64,000 nt of DNA, from assembly GCA_007026445.1 (NCBI GenBank), contig VDMD01000003.1, positions 434,001-498,000 on the forward strand. The letters are read 5' to 3'. The notes beneath the pieces were generated by a model, which saw only the letters and a program-made list of their open reading frames with translations, was not told the DNA's origin and did not search any database. Source of the DNA: Schizophyllum amplum. Taxonomy: Eukaryota; Basidiomycota; Agaricomycetes; Agaricales; Schizophyllaceae. How positions within the stretch are numbered: the first letter of the stretch is position 1; the number at the start of each line of letters is the position of its first letter. Of this stretch, positions 20,822 through 32,828 are shown in pieces. The position numbers and the translations under genes were made by a program.

Positions 20822-22145
20822 ATGGCCCCTCGAGTTCACTCTCGACTCCCACGGAATGCAGGCGTGAGCACCTACGTGGTGGCCTTCCCGAAGACGCAGG
20901 ACGCTGTCACCAACCCTGAGCTGTGGAACGAGCAGTGGGAGAAGTTCTACCGGATGCGCAACTATCCCTCGCCCATCCAGTTCGTTCGCGGCTATGGGGG
21001 CATCCGCAACCCCAACGCGAGACTGGACTTCTTCTTCTTCAGCGATCTGCTCGACTCTACGCGCCAGCTTCACGGTCATGTCATGCTCTTCCTCCGCGAC
21101 CAAGATTTCGTTGATCATTTCGCTGCCCAGTGGATCGAGAAAGATCCCCAGGAGCGCAAGCGCCACGCACTGACGGCGCTCGCTAACATCTGTGGCTCGA
21201 CGGATAATCTGAACAACGCGCGCGGCTACTGCCCCGAGATTCTCAGCATGGACAACCTCGCGCTCAAGGATGACGGAAGAGGCTTCCTCCGCCTGATGGA
21301 CATCGTTCAAGACACCGACATCTCTAAGCACGCTACTCATGAGGTCCTCACGTACTCGCCGCAGTGGGACACCTTCCTCGCGAACTGGAAGACATCCAAG
21401 CACACCGAGTTTGACCAGCTCTGCTGCGCTGAGGTGGTCGGGCTGCGTTTCAAGCTGCTCTGTGCGTGCCCAACATCCTCTTCTTATTATCACCAGCTAA
21501 TCATCGCCCGTCCAGGCTGGGTCACCATGTACACGATGTGGTCGAGCATGGGCATGCCTTTCCCCAAGATCAATGTTGTGAAGGAGCGCTACCCCAAAGG
21601 CAACGAAGCCGCAGGTCAACAGCTGCGCGACATCGAACGCATCGAGCGTTGCACCATCGAGCAAGAGCTGAAGCCGACTCTCGGAAAGAAGGCTGCGGAA
21701 GCGCGCGCGCGCGACTACGAGCGAGAGCACCGCAAGATGCTCTCCGAGCGCCGTGTGGCCTGTGGGCGCTGCGCTCGCCTTGAGCCTGACGGTGGGCCGC
21801 GCCACAAGCGCTGCGAACGCTGCTGGACGAAGCAGGAGCGGGACATCTCCTACTGTTCGAGGTGAGCGGCGAGTGGCCTACGATGAAGACCAGACCTCAT
21901 CTATGCTTTACAGAGAGTGCCAGCTCGCGGACTGGAGGTCGGGGCGGCACAAGGTGATCTGTGGCAAGCCGATGGATCTTCAGGCGGCTCAGATCTACGC
22001 GGCGATGACTCGCCCGCGCGTCAACGAGATTCCTCCTGAGGATATCACTGAAGACGACGCGGATGATCTTGCGTTCATCTACGAGACGCTCCTTCGCAAC
22101 AACTTCAAAGGCACCTCTGTTGAGCGCCCTGTACCGACTGTGTAG
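20822..22145 (+). CDS. MYND-type zinc-finger protein
   Basis: Three exons, 20822-21461, 21516-21861 and 21914-22145, joined in phase (TG|C and AG|A codon splits). The product is about 405 residues. The C-terminal third carries a MYND finger: CGRCARL...RCERCWTK..ERDISYC, then SRECQLADWRSGRHKVICGK, completing the C-x2-C / C-x2-C / C-x3-C / H-x3-C pattern. The second intron lies inside the finger. The N-terminal 250 residues (PKTQDAVTNPELWNEQWEKF and so on) match nothing I can name but look globular. MYND fingers bind proline-rich peptides in co-repressors and chromatin proteins. No SET domain is seen, so methyltransferase activity is not supported. Confidence 0.75.
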
Positions 22146-22535
22146 TCTCTCGCTGGTAAGCCTTCGCTGACCGGAGTCCTTCGCTGTCGACGTTTGCACG
22201 ATTCTTGTACATTAGCGAACTATGGTCATGTTGTACAATAGCATCCGTTATGTTGGCCATAGGCAACTGGGAATAACGGCCCCATTATGCTCAACTCTTT
22301 CCTTGCTGGGTTGTATCTTTGCTGCACACCATCGCACGCATCTTGCAGTTTCAAAAAGAGTGTGGTCAGCCGTCGCCAATAAATTAGAGTGCGTAAGCTA
22401 GGACAACGAGTGGAGCGAGTCAAGAAATACAGTTCCACAAAACAGCCCTCAAAATCGTAAGTAGAAAGACATGGTCCCAAAACGCATGTCTGGGGTAACA
22501 CTCCTGAATAAAACAACATATAGCAGCAAACACGC
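22146..22535. other. 3'-to-3' intergenic region
   Basis: Convergent ends of the MYND and transporter genes. The only ORFs are short and unlike any family. Confidence 0.4.
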
Positions 22536-24338
22536 TCATGCCGAGGCCTTGACCTCCTCCACGGGTGCGATACGGCCCGTGTCATCCATGCGCGCACTGA
22601 AAGAGACGTCAGTGATCAAGCTCGGAAAGGCAGATATCCAAACTTACAGCGCCTCCTCCTCCAACGTGGTCTGGTTCTTCACACGCAGATGCATCATCGG
22701 CAGCGCAAACACCAAGCCTGCGACAAGCAGCACCCACTCCGAGATGAAGATGTTCATGTACGGGATCTTGACCGCGTCCGCGCGCCATGCACCCGCGGCA
22801 CCCGCGCTCTGCAGCGACTTGTAGAAGCCGGCGAAATGGGCGAGCTTCGCGGCGTCGTTCGACATCGCGCCCATGAGCCAGTACGAGGTAGTCTGCCACA
22901 TGGCGTCGAGGATGCCCATGAAGACGTAGCAGAGGATGTAGCCGGCGTAGCCCTTGTCGTAGATGTCGACAAGAACGTGGCCGTCGGTGCGGGTGTAGTC
23001 CCTGCGGACAGTCAGCATGGGTGAAGGACGAGACGAAAAGGAAGAAGCTCACTTCTGATAGAAGTACGCCCAGATGTGGACAAGGAAGACCATCAGGAAG
23101 AGCACCGTCCAGCCGGCAAACGCGCGCACACGACGCGTGAGGCGCGGCTGGTCAAGGAGCAGGCCGATCGCGACGGAGCCGATGACCTGCGCGATCCAGT
23201 AAACGAGGTTGTTGAGCGCGCGCGCACGGATGTTGAACAGCCCGGCGTTGTAGTCGTTGAACTGCCATGTGTAGAACCAGTTTGAGGCGAAGAACATGGG
23301 GAAGAGGAGGAGGATCATGGGGTCCGTCCTGAGCGTCACGTAGAGCCCGAGGAGCTCCGTCTTCCAGCTCGGGTGCCGCGGGGTGGCGACCTTGGTACCG
23401 TCGACGCGGATCATCTCATTCGGGTTGACCATCAGGAGCGGGATGGTCACGCCGATGGCGGTGAGCACCAAGAAGGCGATGTACGTGCTGTTGCCGACTG
23501 TAGAGTAATTCTCGTCAGCGTCCTTCTGAGTTGGTTTTCAGCCCGTTCGCACTCACCCGCACCAGCCTCAGAGTGGTAGTTGGTGCCGAGTGATACGGAG
23601 GCGCCGACCACGCCGCCAAGGTTGAAGATGGACCAGAAGATACCGATGAAGCGGCCCTTCTGCTGCTCAGTCGGGTACGCCAGCATCATCGAGCCCTGCG
23701 CGGTCCACAGCAGACCGGCGCAGATGCCCAGAATTGCACCCGCGGCGATAACGAAGGCGCCGGCGTGCGGATGGATGTTCAACGCGCTGCATAGATCCGC
23801 GTCAGCATGTGCACATGATGCGGGCGTGGGGAAGATTGACGCACAGGTAGGACCCAACGTAGAGCGAGTAGCCCATTGAGCCCATAAAGAGTGTGTACCG
23901 CGGCCCAATCATGTTGTTCACTGTGCTGAGGGAACTGTCAGAGAGGGGACAGGGGGAACAAGGACAAGTTTGCGTACCCGGCGAAGAACGCCATCACTGC
24001 GAAGGTGGAGTACAGCGCGACGTTGGCGTTCGCGCTGGTCTGGGTGTCCAGCTGGCCACCACCACCGAGACCGTTCAAGGCGTTGAACAGACCTGACAGT
24101 GTGACGTCAAGATGCTGATCTGGTTTCGAAGCGAGAATCCTGCACTCACCGGGACCCATGAAGCAGACGAAGCCGAGCATGGCCACCTACACCCCTTCAG
24201 TCGTGTGCAGACATAAAATTTTGGTCGACCCACCTGAGTGACGGGATGGGCATAGAGGCCCTTCAAGCCCTTCGGGCGCTCGAAGATCTCTTCCCTATGC
24301 GAGCCAGAGTCACTGCTGTACTTTTCCGCGTCGGCCAT
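22536..24338 (-). CDS. UNC93-like major facilitator family membrane protein
   Basis: Polytopic membrane protein of the fungal UNC93/DUF895 group, at the plasma membrane or endomembrane; substrate unknown. Exons read from the N-terminus: MADAEKYSS..GLKGLYAHPVTQ, VAMLGFVCFMGPG, LFNALNGLGGGGQLD, TVNNMIGPRYTLFMGSMGY, then helices including AGAILGICAGLLWTAQGSMMLAYP and FWSIFNLGGVVGASVSLGTNY, typical of this family. At least ten hydrophobic segments are visible. The C-terminus is short and polar, ending EEVKASA. The start at 24338 fits the family; MLLTAM at 24353 is less likely. A minus-strand TATATAAG lies at about 24399. Confidence 0.8.
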
Positions 24339-24398
24339 GGCGGTAAGGAGCAAGGGGGAGGGAGTGGAAAAGCTGCCCCGCCCAAGAAGCGCATGTGC

Positions 24399-24404
24399 TT
24401 ATAT
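24399..24404 (-). promoter_or_regulatory. TATA box of the UNC93-like gene
   Basis: ATATAA on the minus strand, about 60 bases before the ATG at 24338. Confidence 0.4.
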
Positions 24405-25422
24405 GCGCTTGACCCGTTATCTCGCCCGCTCATGCGGCGCGCCCTGATCTTCCCTCCCGTTCGTGTTTGAACGCAGCGAGCTTATGCGCCTGGTACATGG
24501 GTGCGCGACAGTGTATTGCGGCCGTCGCACTCCGCGAACGTCTTCCCGAATTGAGGAGGCAGGTCCGCGAAGGTGGAGAACAATGGAATTACTAAATATA
24601 GCAATGGTCAGTCATGGGCGGACGTGGGGAGGATGTGGGCACTGGGCAGCCGGGAGGCGATAAGCCACTTGCATACGCCCGCCTGCTCACATGGACGAGT
24701 GTCTGCTCGTTCCCGCCACCCCCTGCCCGTCCCTTCATCAATCTAGCCCGACCTGCGAATAGCCCTCGGGACGGGACATCGAGTACCGTTGCCCTATATC
24801 CGCACTACCCTATCAGACCAATGCGATTGCAGTGAGGAAGGGGATCAAGAAGACCACGGACCACAGACGGTGGCGCGCCCCGTTTCTGGCGGGCTGTTGT
24901 TGACCTCAAGACCAAGCCTGTGAGAACGCACAAATACTACCAAACATTGGTCCAGCTGAACTCAAGACCTTGCGGGCACGTCAAGATCGCCGCAAGGAGA
25001 AGCTCACGCGGACTCCAGGTCAACGAGGAGGTGCGCAGTCTGTGCACAGTCACGCAAACGACGCGAGAAGACCTGCCGCGTGAGCATGGGGGGCGCAGAG
25101 TACAAGAACCGCGGGGAGTGGGGACGCGGAGCGGAGACTGAAGACTGACAGTGAAGTGCGCGAAGAAGGGCGGCCGACGCCTCCGAACCGTAGGATGGCT
25201 GAGTGAACGCCTGCATTGAGGAAGCAGCTTGCAGGGCTTGCAACAAGTGTCAGGAAGAGCGGAGAAAGAGGCTGAACGGCACAAAGGTGTGCATTATATG
25301 GCCACAATTATCCTATGTTTTTCGGTAAGTATACGCATGACCAACATTATCGTTGTTCACGGCATGTCTAGAGGTCACACCCGTTTTCCGCGTCCGCGTC
25401 CGCTGCGCTTGCTCGACCCAGC
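24405..25422. other. 1 kb intergenic region, nothing recognised
   Basis: Upstream of the UNC93-like gene and downstream of the carbamoyltransferase gene. ORFs here are short, overlap on both strands and lack motifs; no repeats seen. Confidence 0.4.
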
Positions 25423-26745
25423 TTACTCTTGGGTCTCCTCCTCTGCCGCCTCCTTCACCTCGCCATCCTCACCCAGCACGGTCGTGACGGACGTATCAAG
25501 CTGCCACCGGCCAAAGAGTTGGCTAAAACCAAGGGTCAGTATGGTCATACAGCGCGGACAAACGCACGACTCACTCAAACAGCGCCATAATCGTCCACTT
25601 CCGGTTGTCCGCTTCGGGGTACACGAGCGAGCGTGGACCGAAGAACACCTCGTCATTCACCTCCTGCGGTTTCCGGGGCAAGCAGTGCATGAACTTCCAG
25701 TTCGGCGACGCACCGCCCTCCGCGCAGAGCTCCTCCGTGACCTGGTACCCCGCGAAATCCGCGAGGCGCTGTGCCTTCTCGTCCTCCTGACCCATCGATA
25801 TCCAGGTGTCCGTCACAACGACATCCGCGCCCTTGACAGCCTCGCGCGGGTCGGACGTCCAGGTAAGCATGCCGTCGCCATTGCACCCAAGCGCCTCGAC
25901 ACGCTTCATGACCTCGGCCTGCTCGCTGGCTGCGTCCGAGAAATACGGCTCGGCGTACTTCGCCGGGGCTCCGATGCGGATGCGGTGCCCAAGGCGCGGG
26001 TAGCTGACGAGCATGTCGTTCAAAATGTTGTTAGGGTCGCCGACATACGCGATCGTCAGAGGGCGCAGGGAGGGGAGCACATTGCGCTTCGACCCCAGCG
26101 AGGATGTCTTGTTCTTTTCCGCGGGCGCCGCGGCGAAGGGGTCTGTAGGCTCAGGCGCGAAGTCGGTGGCATGTTCGTGCAGTGTGAGAAGGTCAGCGAG
26201 GATTTGCGTGGGGTGCCACATCGAGGAGAGCGCGTTCAGCACAGGTACGGGTGAGTGCCGGACGAGTTCCTGTGAAGAAGGATGAGTCGATGCAATACCT
26301 TGAGTCGCACAGCAGTACGCACCTCAATCTCCTCATTGCCCCCTACGCGCGCAAATATGCCCTGGCACATTCCGCCCACGATGCGCGCGGTGTCCCGCGC
26401 GGACTCGTTCACGCCGAGCTGGATGTCATCCCGGCCGAGGAAAAGCGCGCGTCCACCAAGAAGTGCTGTGCTTGTCTCCGCCGCTACGCGCGTCCGTGTC
26501 GAGCGCTTTGCAAAGAGCAGCGCAATGGACTTGGAGAAGAGTGTCTGGGGTGGGAGGCGAAGCGACTTCGGCTTGCTTTGCGATTTCGCGCCCTTCGCAT
26601 TGGACTTAGGGGGACTGCGCTGGCCGTGAGGCAGTAGCCATGGTGTAGACGTCTGTTTGAGAGCGTGTGCATGTGAGAGCAGACGGGTGAGCTGCGCCGT
26701 AGGCACGTCCGCGAGCGTGATTAGATGGGGGATTTTGGTTGACAT
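25423..26745 (-). CDS. ARG3: ornithine carbamoyltransferase (arginine biosynthesis)
   Basis: Joins carbamoyl phosphate to ornithine to make citrulline, the sixth step of arginine synthesis, normally mitochondrial. It starts [19 protein letters not shown]. The carbamoyl-phosphate motif is present as [15 protein letters not shown], with the second-domain motif in [17 protein letters not shown] and the ornithine-site HCLP in [15 protein letters not shown]. Introns lie near 26270-26320 and 25520-25575. Two low-complexity insertions are unusual: a Lys/Ser/Pro-rich one before the STRTR motif and an Ala/Pro-rich one ([16 protein letters not shown]) before [10 protein letters not shown]. The N-terminus from this ATG is not an obvious mitochondrial presequence. 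Arg-rich codons just upstream (LRRSRSSPA) belong to an ORF opening at 26895, so a longer start is possible. Confidence 0.88.
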
Positions 26746-27515
26746 TGCAGGAGATGATCGAGAGCGGCGCAAGGTGGTAGTAGGGGTCGACGAAGTATGC
26801 AGTCCCTTTATTTGAAGAACCAAGAATAAGGCCTCCGCCGGAAATGACTCGCACTGGAGCTCTTCACCACAATGTTGACTCGGTGACCAGGGCAAGTGAA
26901 GGGTTGACCAGGGGTTGACTCGACGGTCTGGGGCGCGGGAAATTTAGCAGCATCGAGCGCGATCACATGATCTCGATAGCGCGTCGCGTCACCTCATAAA
27001 GGTTTTGAGGGCATGATCCAAGGCGCGGAGCACGAGGTCCTCGCTGCCATAAAATAGCGAAGCAAGTACTTAGCTCCTTGGATGACATTCACTGACAATG
27101 GCCAGTATGTCCTGCAACCTTTTGGCTGGTTATATTCCCTCCTTCCATGGAAGGTTAGACACCTTCCAGGTGACACTATGCACGCACCAGTCTATCTCGC
27201 ACACTGAGATAGCCGTCCGTGATAGCGGTATATGCTAGTAAACTAGCCCCTCTTCCCGCCGTTCATCCTCGCTCAAACAGCGTTCGCTTGCCCCCCAAGC
27301 TAGCCGACTTCATTTCTTCCAACTCTTCATCCCAGGATGTCCCAGTAGACCTTATCATTGCCCTCACCTGGCCCTCCCCTCCTCGTCGAGGCCCGAGTTC
27401 GTCCGCTGATACGTACAACCACAAAGCATCAACAGCAGGCGCGCCTCGTTGTCAGGGTCGACTCCCTCGTGGCCGCCCCTATATACGCGCTCGCGGGCAC
27501 CCCAGCGCGCAAGCC
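26746..27515. other. divergent promoter region (carbamoyltransferase / BTB gene)
   Basis: The two genes are divergent. A plus-strand TATATAC at 27480-27486 lies about 30 bases before the BTB ATG. An open frame runs from 27219 into the BTB gene, but its first 99 codons are Pro/Ser/Arg-rich and unlike a protein N-terminus. Confidence 0.4.
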
Positions 27516-28901
27516 ATGGCCGCCCCAGCCCCCGCCTTCACCCTCTCAGCCGCCCCAGCGCCCCACGTCGTGAAGGCGCTCGCTGCCGACTCCCCCTTCG
27601 CGCCCGACGCTGCCGAAGACGCGCCCCTCGGTCCGCTGCACCCGGCCTTCGACGCCGCGGACGCGGACATCGAGCTGCGCTCATGCGAGGGAACGCGCTA
27701 CCGCATATACGCCCGACGCCTGGCAGGTGGCTCTGCTTTCTTCCGTGCTCTGCTCGCGCTTCCCCAGCCGGACGGAGCGCCCGTCTTGTCCAGCGCGGTA
27801 GACGGAGTTCCCCCACATACCGACGACGCACAGTTTGACGATGTCCTGTCCGCCGTCCCTGCCATGTTCGATGCGCCAGAGGATAAGGCTACGTACGCGT
27901 CGACGTCCAGTGTACCTCTCACCGACTCGCCAACGCACCCGCCAATCCCGCTCCCTACGCCCTTCACCGACGTCGCGCTGGAGCCTGTGCTGCATATTCT
28001 GTCCGGTCGTCCGACGCCAGACCTCGATCTCGCCGCTCTCGATGTAGCGCTGATTCTTGCCGACGCTTGGGATGCTCCCGGAGTGCTCGCCGCCCTTCGG
28101 TCCACCCTCCGCGCCCTCATCCCCGTCGACCCGATACGCGCGTACGGGCTTGCAAGACGGCACGGCTGGAAGGCGGAAGCGGCCTCCGCATCAGAGGCCA
28201 CGCTCACGTACGAGCTCTTCGCGCCCCCCTCTCCTCCATACGCCTCAACAAGTACCAGCACCACGGACGCAGCCCCCACCACATTCGTCTACCCCCCACC
28301 CATCCCACCGCCCACGCCGCTTTCTATTCTTCCCACCGTACACCTCCTACCGCTGCTTCGCCTGCACCGCGCACGCCGAGACAAGTGGCGCGAGCTGCTC
28401 GACAGCCCATACACCTTCGTGGCTGGCAACGGTGCGCCCTACTTTTGCGGTACCTGCGGCGTCACAGCGCTGGACAATTCTCCATGGCGGCTGCTCAAGC
28501 ACGCGCTGGTCGAGGGCCTCGAGCGCTGCCCGCGGGGAGACACTGTCCGGCTAATGATCGGAGACCCCATATTGCCTGAGCGCGCGCCGTGCAAGGGTGA
28601 CGGGGAGCGCGGTCGCTCGGTCGAGGTCGGTGTCGGGACGACGGACGGGGGCGTCGGCGCGGGGCCGGCGACACCACCGCCGGGCGTTGCCGTGGACATC
28701 ACGGTTGCGCCTGTCTCGCCGGTGGACGCGGCGGCGCGGGCGTGTGCGGCTGCACCATTGTGCGCTGCTGAAGCGCAGGCGTGCTGGGACGCGCGGTGCT
28801 CTAAGGACGGGTGTAATAGCCGGAATTACGACCGCGTTGAGACGGTCAAGCGCCTCAAGCGCTGCCTGGAGCTCCTCCCGCAGACGATCGACAACTCGTA
28901 G
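27516..28901 (+). CDS. BTB/POZ-domain protein, single exon
   Basis: 461 residues, no introns. The ATG at 27516 lies in a good context (GCCATGG) about 30 bases after TATATAC; the longer start at 27219 is rejected because the added part is upstream-like. The fungal BTB core is visible: DADIELRSCEGTRYRIYARRLAGGSAFFRALL, then FTDVALEPVLHILSGRPTPDL, DVALILADAWDAPGVLAALR and a C-terminal extension with Cys pairs (YFCGTCG; later PLCAAEAQACWDARCSKDGC). The Cys-rich tail may bind a metal. Basidiomycete BTB proteins are numerous and mostly uncharacterised; a role as a cullin-3 adaptor or transcription cofactor is conjecture. Confidence 0.75.
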   Translation: MAAPAPAFTLSAAPAPHVVKALAADSPFAPDAAEDAPLGPLHPAFDAADADIELRSCEGTRYRIYARRLAGGSAFFRALLALPQPDGAPVLSSAVDGVPPHTDDAQFDDVLSAVPAMFDAPEDKATYASTSSVPLTDSPTHPPIPLPTPFTDVALEPVLHILSGRPTPDLDLAALDVALILADAWDAPGVLAALRSTLRALIPVDPIRAYGLARRHGWKAEAASASEATLTYELFAPPSPPYASTSTSTTDAAPTTFVYPPPIPPPTPLSILPTVHLLPLLRLHRARRDKWRELLDSPYTFVAGNGAPYFCGTCGVTALDNSPWRLLKHALVEGLERCPRGDTVRLMIGDPILPERAPCKGDGERGRSVEVGVGTTDGGVGAGPATPPPGVAVDITVAPVSPVDAAARACAAAPLCAAEAQACWDARCSKDGCNSRNYDRVETVKRLKRCLELLPQTIDNS

Positions 28902-29443
28902 ACGACTTACTTACGGCCGAACTCAAAATACAGTGCGTATCCCTCACGTACTGACAGCCATGGACCTCTTCATTTGGGCTCCTGGCATGCTACCTAGATT
29001 CATTTGGACTTCATTGCGGAATAGCGTTTAGTTCTCTCTTGACTTACTGACTTACCACAGACTCGCCGACTACGTACATGGGCTGGACTTCTATACTCGA
29101 CTACTTACAACTATGCAGGGTCTTCCCCGCGTATGAAGGCCCTCCTTCTCTAGTACATACTTATCTTCCGCGCGCCTAGTTTCTATCGCCCGCAATGACA
29201 CGTTGCTACCCAATGTTAGACAACAATCATGAGCTTCAAAAGTCATTTGGTGGGCGGTCTGCCACAAAGTGTTTTCGCTTTCGGACAGATGCTCAGAGAT
29301 CGACGTTGCAGCCATATACCCGTTGTTCATTATCACAGTTGACGCGCAGGGTCTATAATATATATATGCAGCCTAACCGTACACAAGAACTGTCCGTGAG
29401 TACGCCCCGGCACCAAGCATCCATTTTGCAGCTCGCACCTAGC
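28902..29443. other. 3'-to-3' intergenic region
   Basis: Convergent gene ends; no motif-bearing ORF. A short TATATATATA stretch lies at about 29357. Confidence 0.35.
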
Positions 29444-31576
29444 TCAAGCTCCGACCGCGGGCACCCCTCGCCCCCTCTCCAGCTCATCGTGCAGAGAGAA
29501 TCCCAGGCGTCTCTGCGTCTTCGTCGCCGTCCTTCCGCCCGTCTGCCTCTGCTCGTGGCACACGAAGCTCTCTGGTGCGCCCTCCCAGTCCTCGAGCACG
29601 TACCGCTCGTCGCCGGCCCCGCCTGCACCCTCCTCGACCTGCCCGAAGAGATCCAGGGCGAGCTGTGTGTGCGACACGCCTGCGTATGTCGTTGGGCACC
29701 GCGGGTTTACGAGGATGCGCACCGGGCGGAAGAGGGCGTTCGGGATTGACAGGGCTGGTAGGGCGGAGAGGTCTTCGTCCGTAGTGCCGCCTTCACCGTC
29801 CGCGCCCTCGTCCGGCATCGCGTCGTAGTCTGAGCCCACGTTCGCGTCCGCGTCCACGCCCGCACGCTGTCCCGGCGCGCGATTCGGCTCATCGCCGAAA
29901 TTGAGCTTTCCCGGGTCTGCCCCCAACCGGTCCTCGTTCCCTCGGGCAACGTCGACTGCGGCAGGGCGGCCGTTCTCGTCCTGCTCGACGTCCTGGCGCT
30001 TCATCCAATCGTGCCCCTCTTCATCCCGCTTCACCTTGCGCTTGCGCGGCGCACCGTCCGCGTGCACGCTGTCGACCTCCTCGACACCCTCGCGTGCCGC
30101 CTCGACCCAAAGGTCGCGGCAGAAGTGCGCTTGGCTGGAGTCGAGGCACGTCGCGTCGGGCGCGCGGTCCGCGACTGGGTCTGCGCGGCTGACGTTCTGG
30201 AAGTCGAGTCCAGCGCGGTAGCGGATGCCGCGGTAATACGACTGCGCGGGGTCGACGACGTGCGTACCGGACTCGCAGCAGAAGACCTGGAAGGGCAGGT
30301 GCTGGGTGTAGCGCTGGGCGCCGAAGGAGTCGCGGGGTGGTACGGAGGCGGGTGAGGAGGATGAGGAGGACTTGCTTTGGCGGAACTGATCGCCGAGAAT
30401 GTCGCGCGTGCGCCATCTGTGGAAGTTAAGTCAGTGTATGGTCGTATAGTTTCAATGGGGCCCTCGGCGTCCAGTCACTCAAGGCAATACAAGAGATGGA
30501 CAGCGGGCTTTGGCGTCAAGGAGCTGATAGCGCGACTGTATAGGTCTTCGCCTTCTTTCGCCCGGACCGCTCGTCACGCGTATAGTCCTGGGCGCCTGAG
30601 AGACGCTTCATGGGAGGGGGAGAGAATGTACAAGTCACTGACGAATAACGCACCTGTCACTGAAGATGAAGTTCCCATTGTGTTCCGCCCAGTCCATGCC
30701 GCACACCATCACCGCCTCGTTCACGAACGAGATCTTGATGCTTTCCAGAATATCGTTGGGGCATGTGAAGCCCTTGAGCCATACGACGCGCTTGAACGTG
30801 ATGCCTCGGCGGTCGTGCAGCTCGTGCAGGGGCTCCAGAGCGAGATTACGCATATGCGCCTCCTCAAGTGGGTAGTATGCGGCGAGCGGGTCTTCCGTCA
30901 TTCCTGGCACGCGGCGGATGCGGAAGGGGATGCCAAGCAGCGTAAGAACCGCCTCGCAGAGGTCCACGAGCGTCTCTGTCGAGTCTGTCGATCCGTAGTC
31001 GAGCATGCTCACGAACAGGTTTGTCGTGCCGAGGCGCTTAGCTAGCTGCACTACTACTGAGAGCTGGTCGACTAGGAAGTGGTCCGCAGAATGAATGACG
31101 ATCGCGACATAGTAGAGATGGTCCTGCGAAATCATATCGTCGTACAACGTCGTCGCGTGCTTGTTCTGGCCGAACGGGCGTGTAAGGGTGGGACATAGTG
31201 CGGCAACCCAGCCGTTGAGGGAGAGGAGATGGTCAATGGCGGTAATGAGGTTCTGGGTGGATGTGGAGGACGTGTCCTTGGATATGATGTAGGGGAGTTG
31301 GAAGCGATCCCAAAAGTCGTTCATGCCGTCGTGAATGATGCCTTTGAAGAGTTCCGGGCGCTCGTCGCGGCCCATGCGGGCTTGTAGGAAGCGGTGTTTC
31401 TGTACATTGAGGCTCTTGTCCCCCCTGGTCGCCCGCTCTATAAAGTTGTGCTCCCGGATTTCGAGGGCTGCCTCTGTTGACGTTGACGAGGAGGAGAAGA
31501 GGTAGCGGAGAAGAGCGATCGACAAGAGTGCGATGGCCAGGCGCGTCAGCGAGCGCCGGCGGAGTGCGATGGCCAT
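29444..31576 (-). CDS. GT69 glycosyltransferase (CMT1/CAP59-like, alpha-1,3-mannosyltransferase family)
   Basis: Type II Golgi membrane glycosyltransferase; cryptococcal relatives act in capsule mannan synthesis. A short cytosolic tail MAIALRRRSLTR is followed by a membrane anchor (LAIALLSIALLRYLF) and a lumenal domain. Visible family segments are VALCPTLTRPFGQNKHATTLYDD, YYVAIVIHSADHFL, FVSMLDYGSTDSTE, LGIPFRIRRVPGMTED, RVVWLKGFTCPNDILES and MVCGMDWAEHNGNFIFSDRW. After a 237-nt intron (30417-30653) comes WRTRDILGDQF and the CCESGTHVVDP segment. That intron is long for this window and may hide a small exon. The C-terminal ~200 residues are a charged, low-complexity extension (KRKVKRDEEGHDW, DEDLSALPALSIP) not usual in the family. 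MAWLGHDD at 31723 is a longer, less likely start. Confidence 0.8.
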
Positions 31577-31859
31577 GGTGGCGGTCGGGAACAGCCTGCA
31601 CCCCGCCGTCCGCGTCCCGCTCAATGATCGCGCTCCACGTGACAAGTAGCGCGCGTCGCGGTTGCCATTCCAAACCTGTTCCAAACGCTCTGAAAATCCA
31701 TCGTCATGTCCGAGCCAGGCCACGCAGATGCACGCTCGACTTCATATTGAAGCTTGTGTATGATGTCTGCTTGCTGAGCCAATTTGGGTGCATGAGAATG
31801 AAATAAGCCCCAGAACTGCACCACTTCTGCTTACCTTCTTCCCTTCGTGTGGACTGGTA

Positions 31860-32586
31860 TAGAGCTCGGTATAAAACTCATCGGGGCCTGTGTATGTGAG
31901 TAACTTGTAACTAGTTACTCACACGTGTGTGTAACTGGAGTTAATAACCCGGAGTAATTAACATAACTTACATGTGAGAAATGAGATATTAACATTGTAT
32001 AAAGTGTAAGTTCGTGTATACTTACACTCGTCACTCCCAATGGGCGTTGCGGTCATCATACTAGCTAGCCTTGTCATTGGTAACTGCCTGGTTAGAGAAA
32101 GCCCTCGTGTCTCAGGCTACAATATGGAGTAGAACTGGGATGAGCCCGAGGCTCATCCTGAAGCATATTGCAAGGATGGGGGATCCCGGAAGGTTCGTCA
32201 GGGTCTTTAAAGATCCTGTTGGTAGTAGTGCCAGATGAATAAACACTCTGATTTATAGCTGTGCCGCCAGAGAGCGTCGCACACGGTGACGAAAGGCGGA
32301 AACGCGCAGTTGGGAGGCGCTGTCACTGTCAGCAACGTCACGCCGGGTTGATATTCGGACCGACCCGCAGCGAGATTCCGCCCTTCGCAAGCCATCCGCC
32401 TCTGGCACGCCTCTATGGGCCTCATCCATGCCGCCCAAGCCACTGCACTACTTCCTGACACCTGAAGGTTTTTAACAGTAATTAACACACCTTCAGAGAC
32501 CCTCGAGTGAGTAACTATTATTCACTAGTTACTTACAGGGGTTTTATACATATGTTACTAACATCGTAGTTACATACCGAGCTCTA
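31860..32586. mobile_element. non-autonomous hAT-like element (727 bp)
   Basis: Perfect 8-bp target duplication GACTGGTA at 31852-31859 and 32587-32594. Terminal inverted repeats begin TAGAGCTCGGTAT. The interior is AT-rich and non-coding, with many GTAACT/AGTTAC motifs within 100 bases of each end (for example CTTGTAACTAGTTACTCAC), as expected for hAT transposase subterminal sites. No transposase ORF. Confidence 0.85.
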
Positions 32587-32594
32587 GACTGGTA

Positions 32595-32826
32595 TGGATA
32601 TGTACGTGCTTTTTGCTCGTTGGACTGAATATACTGTGGCTTCCCTTTCAGTATATCACAGCATGCATCGGCTTCGGTCTGAGAATACATAGCAGCACGA
32701 GCAGAAACCCAGTAATCACTGATGCCACCCTGAACGATAACGTTCATCGAGAGGCACTCCTCTGTCCACGCACGCATGACCTTCCCCGTCTGTGCACTCT
32801 TTTTCAGGTTTGTCATGCACTAATAG
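32595..32826 (-). pseudogene. possible gene fragment between two transposons
   Basis: On the minus strand the bases between the hAT element and the next MITE encode an uninterrupted, non-repetitive peptide containing KVMRAWTEECLSMNVIVQGG and YWVSARAAMYSQTEADACC. It is cut on one side by the MITE at 32827 and on the other by the hAT target site. I do not recognise the family. It may be a remnant of an ordinary gene or of an older transposon. Confidence 0.3.
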
Positions 32827-32828
32827 TA

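Noticed and set aside
27219..27515. N-terminal extension of the BTB gene from the ATG at 27219
   Set aside because: It contains the TATATAC box and an upstream-like sequence; the 27516 ATG has better context and a normal BTB start.
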